Shown here in pieces: positions 19,441 through 27,433 of a stretch of 64,000 bases of DNA (its first letter is position 1; every line of letters starts with the position of its first letter). The DNA is from Mitsuaria sp. 7 (GTDB taxonomy: Bacteria > Pseudomonadota > Gammaproteobacteria > Burkholderiales > Burkholderiaceae_C). The stretch spans positions 990,163 to 1,054,162 of the forward strand of contig NZ_CP011514.1 of the NCBI RefSeq assembly GCF_001653795.1, given 5' to 3'. The notes beneath the pieces were generated by a model. The model had not been told where the DNA came from and did no database searches. It saw only the letters and a list, made by a program, of their open reading frames with translations. Both the position numbers and the translations under genes were made by a program.

Positions 19441-19713
19441 CGGGCCGCCAATCCCCGGTGCCTCAAGGACTTGCGCGGGTTGTCCCTGGAGAATGGGTCA
19501 GCGGATGTAATGAAATCCGACACTGCCGGCGTGGAAGTTGCTTCGCGGATCGCCCACGCGGGCGGGCGGCGGGCTCCCTTGTAATGCGGGGGTAAAACAC
19601 CGTCGGCGCGCGTGGCGTCCGGCGACGGTTGGAGGGAAACTTGCCCAGGCGTGAAGGTGAGGCCTGCTTGTCAGCGGGCCGCAACTCTGCTTTACAACGC
19701 AAAAGGAGTCCGC

Positions 19714-19971
19714 ATGTCAGCCAAGCCAGACCACACCGACGCCGTCGGGGGCGTCGAGAGTCACAACGGACGCTGGTTCGTCCGCGAAGTCGTCGGCGAG
19801 GCGCCGCCGTTCCGGGCCCGCTACCTGGTGATCGCCGCGCATCCCGCGCCCGGCGGCAAGCCGGAGCTGAACGGCTACTGGCACGACCTGGAACGCAGCT
19901 TCGACACCTGGAGCTATGCGGCCGATGCGGCGCTGGAAGCGGCGCAGCGGACGATCGATTTCAGGCCCTGA
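19714..19971 (+). CDS. Small hypothetical protein
   Basis: 85 residues from an ATG directly behind an AAAAGGAG ribosome site, which decides this start over upstream in-frame codons. It is soluble with aromatic clusters (GRWFVREVVGE, NGYWHDLERSFDTWSYAADAAL). It converges with the C39-like peptidase gene (15-bp gap). No known family recognised; context gives no clear role. Confidence 0.65.
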   Translation: MSAKPDHTDAVGGVESHNGRWFVREVVGEAPPFRARYLVIAAHPAPGGKPELNGYWHDLERSFDTWSYAADAALEAAQRTIDFRP

Positions 19972-19986
19972 GGATTCCCTGAGGAA

Positions 19987-20934
19987 TCACATCCCCGCGG
20001 TGATCTTCTTCTGCAGCGCCTTGTACTGGTCCACGCGGGGACCGCCGAGCGCCACCGCGCGCTCGATCGCGAGCGAGGCCTTGTAGCGCTGGCCCTGCTC
20101 CAGCAGCACCTGCGCCAGGTTGTTCCAGCCTTCGGGCAGATCGGGACGGACGTCCGTGAGCCGCGCGTAGTGCTGGGCCGCGGCGCGGCGATCCTTCGCG
20201 GCGTAGGCGGTGTTGCCGGCACCGAGCAGCAGCACGGCCTCGCCGGGCCAGCGCGTCAGCGCGGCCGTGTAGCCCTTGCGCGCCGCGGGGGCGTCGAGGC
20301 GCTCGAGCGCCGCCAGCGCGGCGCCGGTCCGCGCGCCGTCCAGCGAAGCCGGCAGCAGATCGGGCGGCAGCGTCGTCATCGCCCAGTAGTCGCCGCGCGC
20401 CCAGGTGCGCTCGAAGACGGGCAGCTCGACTTCCTGCCGCGCGGTCTTGCCGCTGTGCAGCAGGATCGTCCGGCGTTGCTTGTCGTAGCCGACGGCGAGC
20501 GCGTAGTGCCACACCGGCGCGATATCCAGCGACAGGTTCTGGAACACGATCACCGGATGCCCGGCGGCGACCTCGGCCAGCAACGCGTCCAGCCGCGGCG
20601 GCAGCACGTAGGCCGGCAGCCCCTGGCGGCGCGTCGCGACCAGCATCTCCGTCTGCAGCGAGCCCTTGCGGCCCGGCAGGAAGACCTGCGGCTTCAACTG
20701 CTCGATCGTCGCGGACTTGCCCGCCGTGCGCAGCAGCATCGCGAGCGCGGCCGGACCGCACTCGTAGTCGTCCTGCGCGATGAAGGGCGTCTTCGCGGAC
20801 AGGTCCACGCGCGCCGGCAGGTCGGCGGGCCATTGACGTTCCAGCGCCTGCAACTGCGGCGGCGTGCTCGCGCAGCCGCCGAGCAGCAGCGCGAGCGCCA
20901 GCGCCGGTGCGGCGAGTGGGCTCAGCCTCGGCAT
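19987..20934 (-). CDS. PA2778-type C39-like cysteine peptidase lipoprotein with TPR
   Basis: 315-residue predicted lipoprotein: signal peptide ending LLLGGCAS. A C39-like peptidase domain (about 45-190) has the catalytic cysteine in DDYECGPAALAMLL and the histidine in VWHYALAVGYD. A tetratricopeptide-like C-terminal region covers about 205-300 (AAAQHYARLTDVRPDLPEGWNNLAQVLLEQG). Such proteins travel with a PA2779-type partner, which is the next gene upstream with a 7-bp gap. The substrate is unknown. I infer envelope-localised proteolysis or peptide processing. Confidence 0.82.
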   Translation of the reverse strand: MPRLSPLAAPALALALLLGGCASTPPQLQALERQWPADLPARVDLSAKTPFIAQDDYECGPAALAMLLRTAGKSATIEQLKPQVFLPGRKGSLQTEMLVATRRQGLPAYVLPPRLDALLAEVAAGHPVIVFQNLSLDIAPVWHYALAVGYDKQRRTILLHSGKTARQEVELPVFERTWARGDYWAMTTLPPDLLPASLDGARTGAALAALERLDAPAARKGYTAALTRWPGEAVLLLGAGNTAYAAKDRRAAAQHYARLTDVRPDLPEGWNNLAQVLLEQGQRYKASLAIERAVALGGPRVDQYKALQKKITAGM

Positions 20935-20941
20935 CGGGACC

Positions 20942-21424
20942 TCAGCGGATCGATCGCGTGAACGGGAAGACCTTGGTGAAGCCCAGGATGTCGGTGATCA
21001 GCAGGATCACGAACACGGTGAAGATGATGCCCAGCACGTCGCCACCGGCGGGCGCTTCGGCGATGCGGCCGTCGAGCGCGCGGATCTCGTCGTCGGACAT
21101 CGCGTCCACGCGCGACTGCGCGGCGGCGGCGTCGACGCCTTCCTTGACCATCGCCCGACGCACGTCCTCGCGGGCGAAGAAGGCGTTGACGCGCACGCGG
21201 CTGTCGGCGGCCGTCCCGACGGTCGCCGCCGGCTGCACCAGCGCCTCGGTCGGCACGACCTGAGCGCTCGCGTGCATCGGCAGCGCCATCAGCGTGCAGG
21301 AGGCGATCAGCGTGGACGCGATCGCGCGCTTGGCCAGCGAGGGGCGCGTCGCGTGGACGGCAGCCGTGACGCCAGCGCGGGTGTCGATGGCAACGGCTTG
21401 GAAAGCTTGTTCTTGTCGGTTCAT
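20942..21424 (-). CDS. PA2779 family protein
   Basis: 160 residues from the ATG at 21424. It has a signal-like hydrophobic stretch (about 33-52, ending MHASA), a soluble helical part (REDVRRAMVKEGVDAAAAQSRVDAMSDDEIRALDGRI) and a C-terminal membrane segment (GGDVLGIIFTVFVILLITDILG). The pairing with a PA2778-type peptidase is conserved in proteobacteria, and here the two genes are 7 bp apart in one operon. The longer upstream extension of the frame crosses the tRNA remnant and is rejected. Confidence 0.8.
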   Translation of the reverse strand: MNRQEQAFQAVAIDTRAGVTAAVHATRPSLAKRAIASTLIASCTLMALPMHASAQVVPTEALVQPAATVGTAADSRVRVNAFFAREDVRRAMVKEGVDAAAAQSRVDAMSDDEIRALDGRIAEAPAGGDVLGIIFTVFVILLITDILGFTKVFPFTRSIR

Positions 21425-21573
21425 GGTCGGACCTGGAGGGGAAGGTGCCGAAATCCTAGGTCCGCCTGCGAAGCTGTTACAAGTTCGATTACCGAGCGTC
21501 ACATCGGATGCACATCCGGGCTGATGCGATACCCGGTTGCGTCGGAAGAACGTGTTAGGAAAGGCCCGCGCGA

Positions 21574-21625
21574 CGGGGGGTTCAACCTGGTAGCGCATCT
21601 GCTTTGGGAGCAGAGGGTCGCGAGT
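21574..21625 (+). pseudogene. Truncated tRNA-Pro(UGG) remnant
   Basis: The run CCTGGTAGCGCATCTGC-TTTGGGA-GCAGAGGGTCGCGAGT is the D-arm 3' half, a complete anticodon stem-loop (5-bp stem TCTGC/GCAGA, 7-nt loop TTTGGGA, anticodon TGG), the variable loop and the start of the T-arm of a proline tRNA. The 5' part is shortened (CGGGGGGTTCAA), and the T-arm and acceptor 3' strand are replaced by unrelated sequence. No CCA or acceptor pairing can form, so it is not functional. It lies between the PA2779-type gene and the end of a secreted-protein gene. Confidence 0.75.
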
Positions 21626-21642
21626 CAGCGCTGCAATGCGCC

Positions 21643-22482
21643 TCAGCGATCGCAGTGCTGGCCGCTGGCGCTGCGCAGGATCCAGCGCTCGGCCTTGCGC
21701 GACAGCAGCGCGGTGGAACTCAGCGTGCCCAGATCGCAGGTGGTCGCGTCGACCTCGGCGAACTGCGCGAGCTCGACGGTGTCCGCATCGCGCCAGCGCA
21801 TGAAGCGGAAGCTGATCGCCGTCTGATCAGTGGTGGGCTGGAAGCGGTAGCGCTCGACCAGGCGACCGTCCTCGAGGCTCCACAGGACGACGCCGTTGAA
21901 CTCGACGCCTGGCGACGCGTGCGTCACGACGAGGTAGCGGCCGTCCGGCGACGGGTTGACGTTGCCGTGCATCTCGTAGCGGGTGCCGTCGGCGCGGGAG
22001 ATCCACAGCAGCTCGCTGCCGGCGGTCAGCGTCGCGCGCACGACGTAGAACTGGCCATCGGGCGACAGGCCGTCGAGGCGGAAGTCGATGGAGGACGCCG
22101 CAGGATCGGCAGGGTCGGATCGCTGGCTGTCGAGGACCACCGGGCGGCCCTTGGCGACGGGCAGCCACAGGCGCAGATCGTCGCGGCGAGCCGCCACGCC
22201 GAGCCGGCGCAGCACCTCGGCTTCGGCCTGGGCGCGGAACTGCTCGTCGGAGTCTTCTTCCACGACGGGGTTGCCCGCGGTCGCGGACGAGGGCGCGAAC
22301 AGCATGCCGCGCGGCGCGAGTCCGACCGAAGCGACAGGGCGGGGCGGCGCGGGCCAGGCGTTGGAAGAGGCCTCGGCGGCGAGTGCCGACAGCACCAGCG
22401 CAGCCGTGATGGCGACGCGCAATGCAAGGCCGAAGCGGAGGGAAGGATTGGCTGCCTGAACGGCGGGCGAGGCGGACAACAT
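21643..22482 (-). CDS. Secreted hypothetical protein, paralogue 1 of a tandem pair
   Basis: 279 residues with a signal peptide (about 20-38, ending LAAEASS). The mature region is built of short beta-strand segments (RLDGLSPDGQFYVVRATL, ELLWISRADGTRYEMHGNVNPSPDGRYLVVTHAS, FNGVVLWSLEDGRLVERYRF), resembling an incomplete beta-propeller. One C-terminal cysteine pair may form a disulfide. The next gene upstream encodes a clear paralogue with the same segments in the same order. Function unknown; export to the periplasm is inferred from the signal. Confidence 0.72.
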   Translation of the reverse strand: MLSASPAVQAANPSLRFGLALRVAITAALVLSALAAEASSNAWPAPPRPVASVGLAPRGMLFAPSSATAGNPVVEEDSDEQFRAQAEAEVLRRLGVAARRDDLRLWLPVAKGRPVVLDSQRSDPADPAASSIDFRLDGLSPDGQFYVVRATLTAGSELLWISRADGTRYEMHGNVNPSPDGRYLVVTHASPGVEFNGVVLWSLEDGRLVERYRFQPTTDQTAISFRFMRWRDADTVELAQFAEVDATTCDLGTLSSTALLSRKAERWILRSASGQHCDR

Positions 22483-22576
22483 CGGACGGAACGGCGGGCG
22501 CGCGTGGAACGGAGGGCTAGGCGCCGCAGTCTAAAAGCGCTCCGTTCGCTGTCCCACACAACTTACGCCTGGTGAC

Positions 22577-22605
22577 AAGGCCTGCCCCCGGCGGGGTCAG
22601 GCCTT
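22577..22605. terminator. Long GC hairpin between the tandem paralogues
   Basis: AAGGCCTG and CAGGCCTT flank an inner CCCC/GGGG pairing with a 3-nt loop. It lies downstream of the gene ending at 22671 on the minus strand and has no long T-run. Its half, GGGGTCAGGCCTTG, recurs at 52134 and inverted at 51894, so it belongs to a small repeat family that may serve as a terminator. Confidence 0.5.
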
Positions 22606-22670
22606 GAGTGTGAGGGCGTGGATGTCGTCGCGTCGCGTGGCGACGTGTCGGGTCGCGTCGCCCTGGCGCG

Positions 22671-23549
22671 TCAGCGCTTGCAGCGCGGCGTCGTGACGTC
22701 CTTGAGCGTCCAGTTGTCGCCCTCGCGCGTGAGCACGACCAGCGCCTCCTCCATCGCATCGCGGCAGGTCAGGGGATCGCCCAGCGTGGTGCGCTCGAGT
22801 TCGATGGTCCGGTTGTCCTTCCAGCGCATGAAGCGGTAGAGCGCGAAGCGATCGCCGGGCTCATGCCGGAACTTCTCGACCAGCCGGCTCGACGCGCGCT
22901 CCCAGATCAGGATGCCGTTGAAGTCCGCCGCCTCGGAGGCGCTGACGACCGCGAGCAGGCTGCCGTCCGGCGAGGCCTTGGGCGTGGCGCGCAGCCGGTA
23001 GCGCTCGCCGTCCTGGCGCGAGACCCAGATGACGTCGCTGCTCTCGTAGTAGGTCGCGCGGACGATGAAGAACTCGCGGTCCGGCGACAGGCCGTCGAAG
23101 CGGTAGTCCTCGTAGGCGGCTTCGCTGTGGCCGCTGGCGTTGGGCCAGACGCTGTCGAAGATCTCCGGCCGGCCGGACACCGTCGGCAGCACCAGCCGCG
23201 AGCCGGTGCGCTTGATCAGGTCGTGCCGGCCCGCCGTGTTGGCCTTGCGGATGGCGTCCGCCTCGGCCTTGGCACGGAAGGCTTCGTCGGAGGCTTCATT
23301 GCCGGCTGCCTGGCCCGGGTCCGCTTCCGGTCGCGCGCGCTGCAGGTCCTTCGTGAAGTCGCCCTTGGGCGCGATGCCGGAGGGCTTGGGCAGCGGCGGC
23401 GGCTTGTAGGGCTGCTGCTGCGCGGACGCGGAACCGGCCGCCGTCAGGACGGCCAGCACGGCCAGCCCGAGAGGGGCAACGGAACGGGCGACAGAGCGGG
23501 CGACCGAGCGAGCAGCAGAGCGGGCAGCAGAAGGGGCAAGGCGGCGCAT
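22671..23549 (-). CDS. Secreted hypothetical protein, paralogue 2 of a tandem pair
   Basis: 292 residues. The start is unusual: MRRLAPSAARSAARSVARSVARSVAPLG, where a 12-bp unit is repeated in frame ahead of the hydrophobic signal core that ends SASAQQQ. The mature part matches paralogue 1 segment by segment (FDGLSPDREFFIVRATYYESSDVIWVSRQDGERYRL, SPDGSLLAVVSAS, FNGILIWERASSRLVEKFRHEP, FRFMRW/YRFMRWKDNRTIELE). Duplication is the simplest explanation. The DUF350 gene ends 15 bp upstream on the same strand, so co-transcription with the SPFH set is possible. Confidence 0.72.
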   Translation of the reverse strand: MRRLAPSAARSAARSVARSVARSVAPLGLAVLAVLTAAGSASAQQQPYKPPPLPKPSGIAPKGDFTKDLQRARPEADPGQAAGNEASDEAFRAKAEADAIRKANTAGRHDLIKRTGSRLVLPTVSGRPEIFDSVWPNASGHSEAAYEDYRFDGLSPDREFFIVRATYYESSDVIWVSRQDGERYRLRATPKASPDGSLLAVVSASEAADFNGILIWERASSRLVEKFRHEPGDRFALYRFMRWKDNRTIELERTTLGDPLTCRDAMEEALVVLTREGDNWTLKDVTTPRCKR

Positions 23550-23564
23550 GAAGGTCTGTTCAGT

Positions 23565-23789
23565 TCAACCGTGGATCGCCGCGGCGACGATCTGGCCGAT
23601 GGAGATGCACATCGCCGCGACCACGACGGCCAGGGCCATGTTCTTGTGCTCGACGATCTCTTCCCACAGCTTGTACGGGGTCAGCTTGTCGATGACGATG
23701 AAGCTGATCCAGAACACCAGCACGCCGATGAGGGCGTACAGGATGGAGCCCAGCACGATCGCGGGCTTGAGCCATTCGAAACCTTCCAT
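23565..23789 (-). CDS. DUF350-like small membrane protein
   Basis: 74 residues with two membrane segments (about 9-31 and 51-73) separated by a charged loop (DKLTPYKLWEEIVEHKN). This matches half of a DUF350 protein. A good ribosome site (GGAGAAC) precedes the ATG. It follows the DUF4178 gene by 173 bp (23790-23962, no gene seen there). DUF350 proteins are often found beside DUF4178, SPFH/band-7 or PspA-like genes, as here, which suggests a membrane-integrity role (inference). Confidence 0.72.
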   Translation of the reverse strand: MEGFEWLKPAIVLGSILYALIGVLVFWISFIVIDKLTPYKLWEEIVEHKNMALAVVVAAMCISIGQIVAAAIHG

Positions 23790-23962
23790 GTCGTTCTCCT
23801 GACGGGTCGTGTTGTCTGAATCGAGGGGTCCGACGCGTGTCGGACGGGGGACAGAACGGGATGTCGGTGGGGAACGGCGGGCGGAGATCCGAGCTGCCGG
23901 AGTGTCTCCGCGAAAACCGTCCTCGTCGGGTGCCTGTGCGTGACTCCGGGTGAGACTGGTGA

Positions 23963-25576
23963 CTACTTGTGGCCGCCGCCACCGCTGCTGTAACCGCCGT
24001 AGGAGCCGCCGCTGGATCCCACGTAGCCCACGCCGGAGCCGCGGCTGCTGCGCTTGCACTGCTGGTACTCGGCGCTGCTCTCGCCGTAGGTGTCCTTGTA
24101 GCGGTCGCAGTCGTCCTTGCTGCAGGCACGCAGCAACGCGAACAGCACCGCGATCACGAAGATCCCGATGATGATGTTGCGCAGCAGTTTGCCCTGGTCC
24201 ATGCCCGAGCTCACGTCGCGGCGCAGCGCCGGCATCCTGTCCTCGGGCAGCGCGGAGAAGCGGCGCACCTCGGCGGCGTCGACGGCTCTGCCGTGGCTCC
24301 AGGTCACCTCGTTGCCGGCCTGCTCGCTGCTGAGCAGTTCCAGGCGGGTGCCGTTGCGCCATTCGTAGTCGCGGACGAGCGCGCGTTCCTCGCGCTTGAC
24401 GCGCCAGTAGAACTCGCCGAGCACGTAGGTGACCTTCGCGGTGTAGGTCCACTTGTGCTTGAAGTCCTTGTCCTTGTAGCGGACCGACTTGGCCCCGGCG
24501 TTCGACGGCGCGCCGGTGATCGGGCGCACCACGCTCCAGCCGTCCTCGGTGTCGACGAGGAAGGCGAACCCTTCCATGCGGCTGAACAGCAGGTACTCGC
24601 GCCAGAAGGTCTGTTCGTCCTCGCTGGACTCGGGGATGTCGCAGCGCTCCAGATAACCGACGACCTGCCAGGGCTTGGGCGTGCCGCCCTCGATCGCGAG
24701 CATGCCCGTCGTGCCGAGCGGGATCTGCGGCTCGCCGCCGGTGTTCTGACGGTAGGCGGCCAGTCCGGCCGCGAGGTCGGCGCCGGCGCCTTTCGAGACG
24801 TCGACGACGGACTTGCACTGGCCGCAGACGATGGACAGCGTCGTGCCGAGCTTGGGTTCCAGCGCCGCGCCGCAGTTGGGGCAGGGCAGCGCCTTGGATT
24901 GCAGCGTGGCGCCGCTGGCTTCGCGCAGGCCGGTCAGCGCCAGGTCGGCGAGCTGGACCGCGCGGCCGATCGACCAGGTGGGTTGCGCCGGATCGCTGTA
25001 TTCGAGCGTCGCGACCTCGTCGGCGGTGTTGCGCAGGTCGACGACGGGGTAGCTCTTCGCCAGCTCGGGCGGATGCGGCAGCTCGCCTTCGGCGGCGGCC
25101 AGCGTCGCGTCGGCGATGGACGCGACCTGCCACGCGGAGCCGGCCAGCATCTGCAGCTCGCCGGGACGCAGCGTCGCGGGATCGGGCGCGCGCTCCTGGA
25201 GCGGCGCCTCGAAGCTGATGACGAAGCTGCCGTTGTCCTCGGCCAGCCAGCCGCTGCGGGGCGGCTGATCGGCGCTGGCGTCGAAGAGGAGGTGCCACTC
25301 GTTCCAGCTGCCGTCGGCATAGGCCATCTGCAGCCGGCCGGCGACGACGAAGCCCGCGCCCGCGTAGCGCCCGGCGGCGCCGAGCTGCAGCGGCGAGTAG
25401 TCCTCGAACAGTTCCGCGCTGGTGCCGATCTTGCGCAGCGCGTCGCCCTCACGCAGCAGCGTGGAGCGGCAATAGCTGCAGACGGCGCTGGCGGACGCGG
25501 CCGAGGCGAACTCGACCGGCGCCCCGCAATTGGGGCAGTGCGCCTGCCAGCGGCGCTGGGGGGAAGCGGTGGCCAA
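23963..25576 (-). CDS. DUF4178-type protein with zinc ribbon and Gly-rich tail
   Basis: 537 residues, starting at a TTG because an in-frame TGA stands directly before it and no ATG or GTG follows for many codons. Features: an N-terminal zinc ribbon (CPNCGAPV...CSYCRS, about 14-39), a first DUF4178-like beta domain (about 60-150), a second CPNCGAALEPK...CGQCKS ribbon (about 230-255), a second DUF4178-like domain (about 275-430), a membrane segment (IIIGIFVIAVLFALLRAC, about 472-489) and a Gly/Ser-rich tail ending GGGGHK. It lies 42 bp after the SPFH gene. Probably a membrane-anchored sensor or scaffold; molecular role unknown. Confidence 0.75.
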   Translation of the reverse strand: MATASPQRRWQAHCPNCGAPVEFASAASASAVCSYCRSTLLREGDALRKIGTSAELFEDYSPLQLGAAGRYAGAGFVVAGRLQMAYADGSWNEWHLLFDASADQPPRSGWLAEDNGSFVISFEAPLQERAPDPATLRPGELQMLAGSAWQVASIADATLAAAEGELPHPPELAKSYPVVDLRNTADEVATLEYSDPAQPTWSIGRAVQLADLALTGLREASGATLQSKALPCPNCGAALEPKLGTTLSIVCGQCKSVVDVSKGAGADLAAGLAAYRQNTGGEPQIPLGTTGMLAIEGGTPKPWQVVGYLERCDIPESSEDEQTFWREYLLFSRMEGFAFLVDTEDGWSVVRPITGAPSNAGAKSVRYKDKDFKHKWTYTAKVTYVLGEFYWRVKREERALVRDYEWRNGTRLELLSSEQAGNEVTWSHGRAVDAAEVRRFSALPEDRMPALRRDVSSGMDQGKLLRNIIIGIFVIAVLFALLRACSKDDCDRYKDTYGESSAEYQQCKRSSRGSGVGYVGSSGGSYGGYSSGGGGHK

Positions 25577-25618
25577 TCAGGACCCGGAGCGAGACATGCC
25601 GTGCGGTGCCTGACGGCC

Positions 25619-26707
25619 TCAGCTGAGCTTCTTCAGCAGCTCGGCCTTCTTGGCCGCGAACTCCTCGTCGGTGAGGATGCCCTTGGCCTTCAGGTCGCCG
25701 AGCTTTTCCAGCAGCAGCAGGACCTCGTCGGCGCTGGCGCTGACGGGTTGCGGCTGCACCGGCGCGGTGGCCTGTGCGGCACCCGCGGCACCTGCGGCGG
25801 CTTGCGCGGCGGCCTGGTTGGCGCCGGACAGGCCCTGCTGCAGCTGCTGCGCCATGGTCTGGCCGAGTGCGAGTCCCGCGCCCAGGCCCATCGCGTCGCC
25901 CGCGATGCCACCGCCGCCGCCCGCGCCGACCCCTTCGGCGAGCTTGGGGATGGCCTGCGCGGTCTGGTACTGCAGGAACTGACCCATGTTCTGGCCGATC
26001 ATGCCCATGCCGATCTTCTGGTCGAGGATCTTCTGCAGTTCCTCGGGCAGGGAGACGTTCTGCAGCGTGACCCCTTCGAGCTTGAGGCCGAGCGCCTCGA
26101 AGGACGGCGAGGTGGCCTCCTGCAGCGCCTTGGCGAACTCGACCTGGTTGGCGGCGAGGTCCAGGAAGGGGATGCCGGACTGGGCGACCGCATCCGAGAT
26201 GTGCTGCAGCATCAGGCCGCGGAGCTGGCCGTCGAGCTCGGTGACGGTGTAGCGCTCGCGGGTGCCGGAGATCTCGGTGTGGAACTTCTTCGGATCGACG
26301 ACGCGGTACGAGTAGTTGCCGAACGCGCGCAGGCGCACGGCGCCGAAGTCCTTGTCGCGGATCGTGACGGGCTGGGTGGTGCCCCAGCGCTGGTCGATCT
26401 GCTGGCGGGTGGAGAAGAAGTAGACGTCGCTCTTGAACGGGGACTCGAAGAGCTTGTCCCAGTTCTTGAGGTAGGTGAGGACCGGCAGCGTCTGCGTGGT
26501 CAGCTTGTACATGCCGGGGCCGAACACGTCGGCGACCTTGCCTTCGTTGACGAAGACAGCCATCTGCGATTCGCGGACGGTGAGGGAGCCGCCGTACTGG
26601 ATTTCAAAGTCCTGCATCGGATAGCGGAACGCGAGGACGCCGTTGTCGTCCTCCGTCCACTGGATGATGTCTATGAACTGTTTCTTGATGAAGTCCATCA
26701 GGCCCAT
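25619..26707 (-). CDS. SPFH-domain (YdjI-like) protein with C-terminal SHOCT
   Basis: 362 residues. The SPFH/band-7 core (about 25-210) begins MGLMDFIKKQFIDIIQWTEDDNGVLAFRYPMQDFEIQYGG without a membrane anchor, the pattern of YdjI/virion-core-like members. An Ala/Gly/Pro-rich linker (about 245-318) follows. The last 35 residues (LGDLKAKGILTDEEFAAKKAELLKKL) are a SHOCT motif, often fused to membrane-associated proteins. It is the first gene of the SPFH-DUF4178-DUF350 set. Related proteins in Gram-positives are recruited to stressed membranes by PspA-like partners. Confidence 0.8.
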   Translation of the reverse strand: MGLMDFIKKQFIDIIQWTEDDNGVLAFRYPMQDFEIQYGGSLTVRESQMAVFVNEGKVADVFGPGMYKLTTQTLPVLTYLKNWDKLFESPFKSDVYFFSTRQQIDQRWGTTQPVTIRDKDFGAVRLRAFGNYSYRVVDPKKFHTEISGTRERYTVTELDGQLRGLMLQHISDAVAQSGIPFLDLAANQVEFAKALQEATSPSFEALGLKLEGVTLQNVSLPEELQKILDQKIGMGMIGQNMGQFLQYQTAQAIPKLAEGVGAGGGGGIAGDAMGLGAGLALGQTMAQQLQQGLSGANQAAAQAAAGAAGAAQATAPVQPQPVSASADEVLLLLEKLGDLKAKGILTDEEFAAKKAELLKKLS

Positions 26708-26922
26708 GGCGCTGCTCCACGAAAGGCACGATCCAAACCGACCGTCGCGGAGGAGTATCCCTCAGCGCCAGGGCGACCTTGGTCACCCTGAGGGGGGAGG
26801 CTGTCCGCAAGGAAACGACGCGGCGCGACGGCCGGCGACTGGCATGATGAAGGACGGCGAGCCCTCACCGGCCCTCCCGCTGCGTCCGCCGGGCGTCGGC
26901 AACCGCAGGGCCGAGGTGACGC

Positions 26923-27411
26923 ATGAAGATGATCCGGATCGGGGTGGCGGTGCTGGTCGCGTCGTCGGCCGGCTCCGCGCACGCGTTGTGTGCGCTGCTG
27001 TGCACCTGCACGGTCGCGACCACGTCGCTGCAGTTCGGGGTCTACAACCCGCTGACCTACGGCGACGTGAGCAGCACGGCGAAGGTGCAGGTGAAGTGCG
27101 GGGGCGTCCTCGGGCTGCTGATCCCGCTGACCGTCTACCTGGGGGCGGGCAACGGCACGGTATCGAACAGGCGCTTGTCGTCCGGCACCGCGAGCCTCAG
27201 CTACGGGCTGTATGCCGATCCGAACTTCACGGTGCCGCTGGGCGACGGGACCGGCGGCACGGTCGTCATCAGCGGGTCGGTGGACATCGATCTGCTCGGG
27301 CTCTCGCCCGGGCTGGAGTACACGATGTTCGGCCGCATTCCCGCGCGACAGGTCACCACGCCGCCCGGCGTCTATGTGGACGTCGTCCCGGTGGTCCTCG
27401 AGTTCTTCTGA
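26923..27411 (+). CDS. Spore-coat-U-domain (SCPU) secreted protein
   Basis: 162 residues with a signal peptide (about 1-22, ending GSAHA). The mature protein has the cysteine pattern and beta-strand rhythm of the SCPU family: TSLQFGVYNPLTYGDVSSTAKVQVKC, SYGLYADPNFTVPLGDGTGGT and a hydrophobic C-terminal strand VVPVVLEFF. SCPU proteins are usually pilin-like subunits of archaic chaperone-usher pili, encoded with a chaperone and usher. Neither is present here, so this is an orphan subunit or it uses machinery elsewhere. Confidence 0.78.
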   Translation: MKMIRIGVAVLVASSAGSAHALCALLCTCTVATTSLQFGVYNPLTYGDVSSTAKVQVKCGGVLGLLIPLTVYLGAGNGTVSNRRLSSGTASLSYGLYADPNFTVPLGDGTGGTVVISGSVDIDLLGLSPGLEYTMFGRIPARQVTTPPGVYVDVVPVVLEFF

Positions 27412-27417
27412 GGCGGC

Positions 27418-27432
27418 ACCGCGCGGCGCGGT
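27418..27432. terminator. Short GC hairpin between converging genes
   Basis: ACCGCG-CGG-CGCGGT forms a perfect 6-bp stem in the 22-bp space between the SCPU gene stop and the alginate-lyase-like gene stop. No T-run follows. It could serve both directions; support is positional only. Confidence 0.35.
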
Positions 27433-27433
27433 C

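Noticed and set aside
21574..21625. Functional tRNA-Pro gene
   Set aside because: The T-arm end and acceptor stem are missing and the 5' side is shortened, so no cloverleaf can form.
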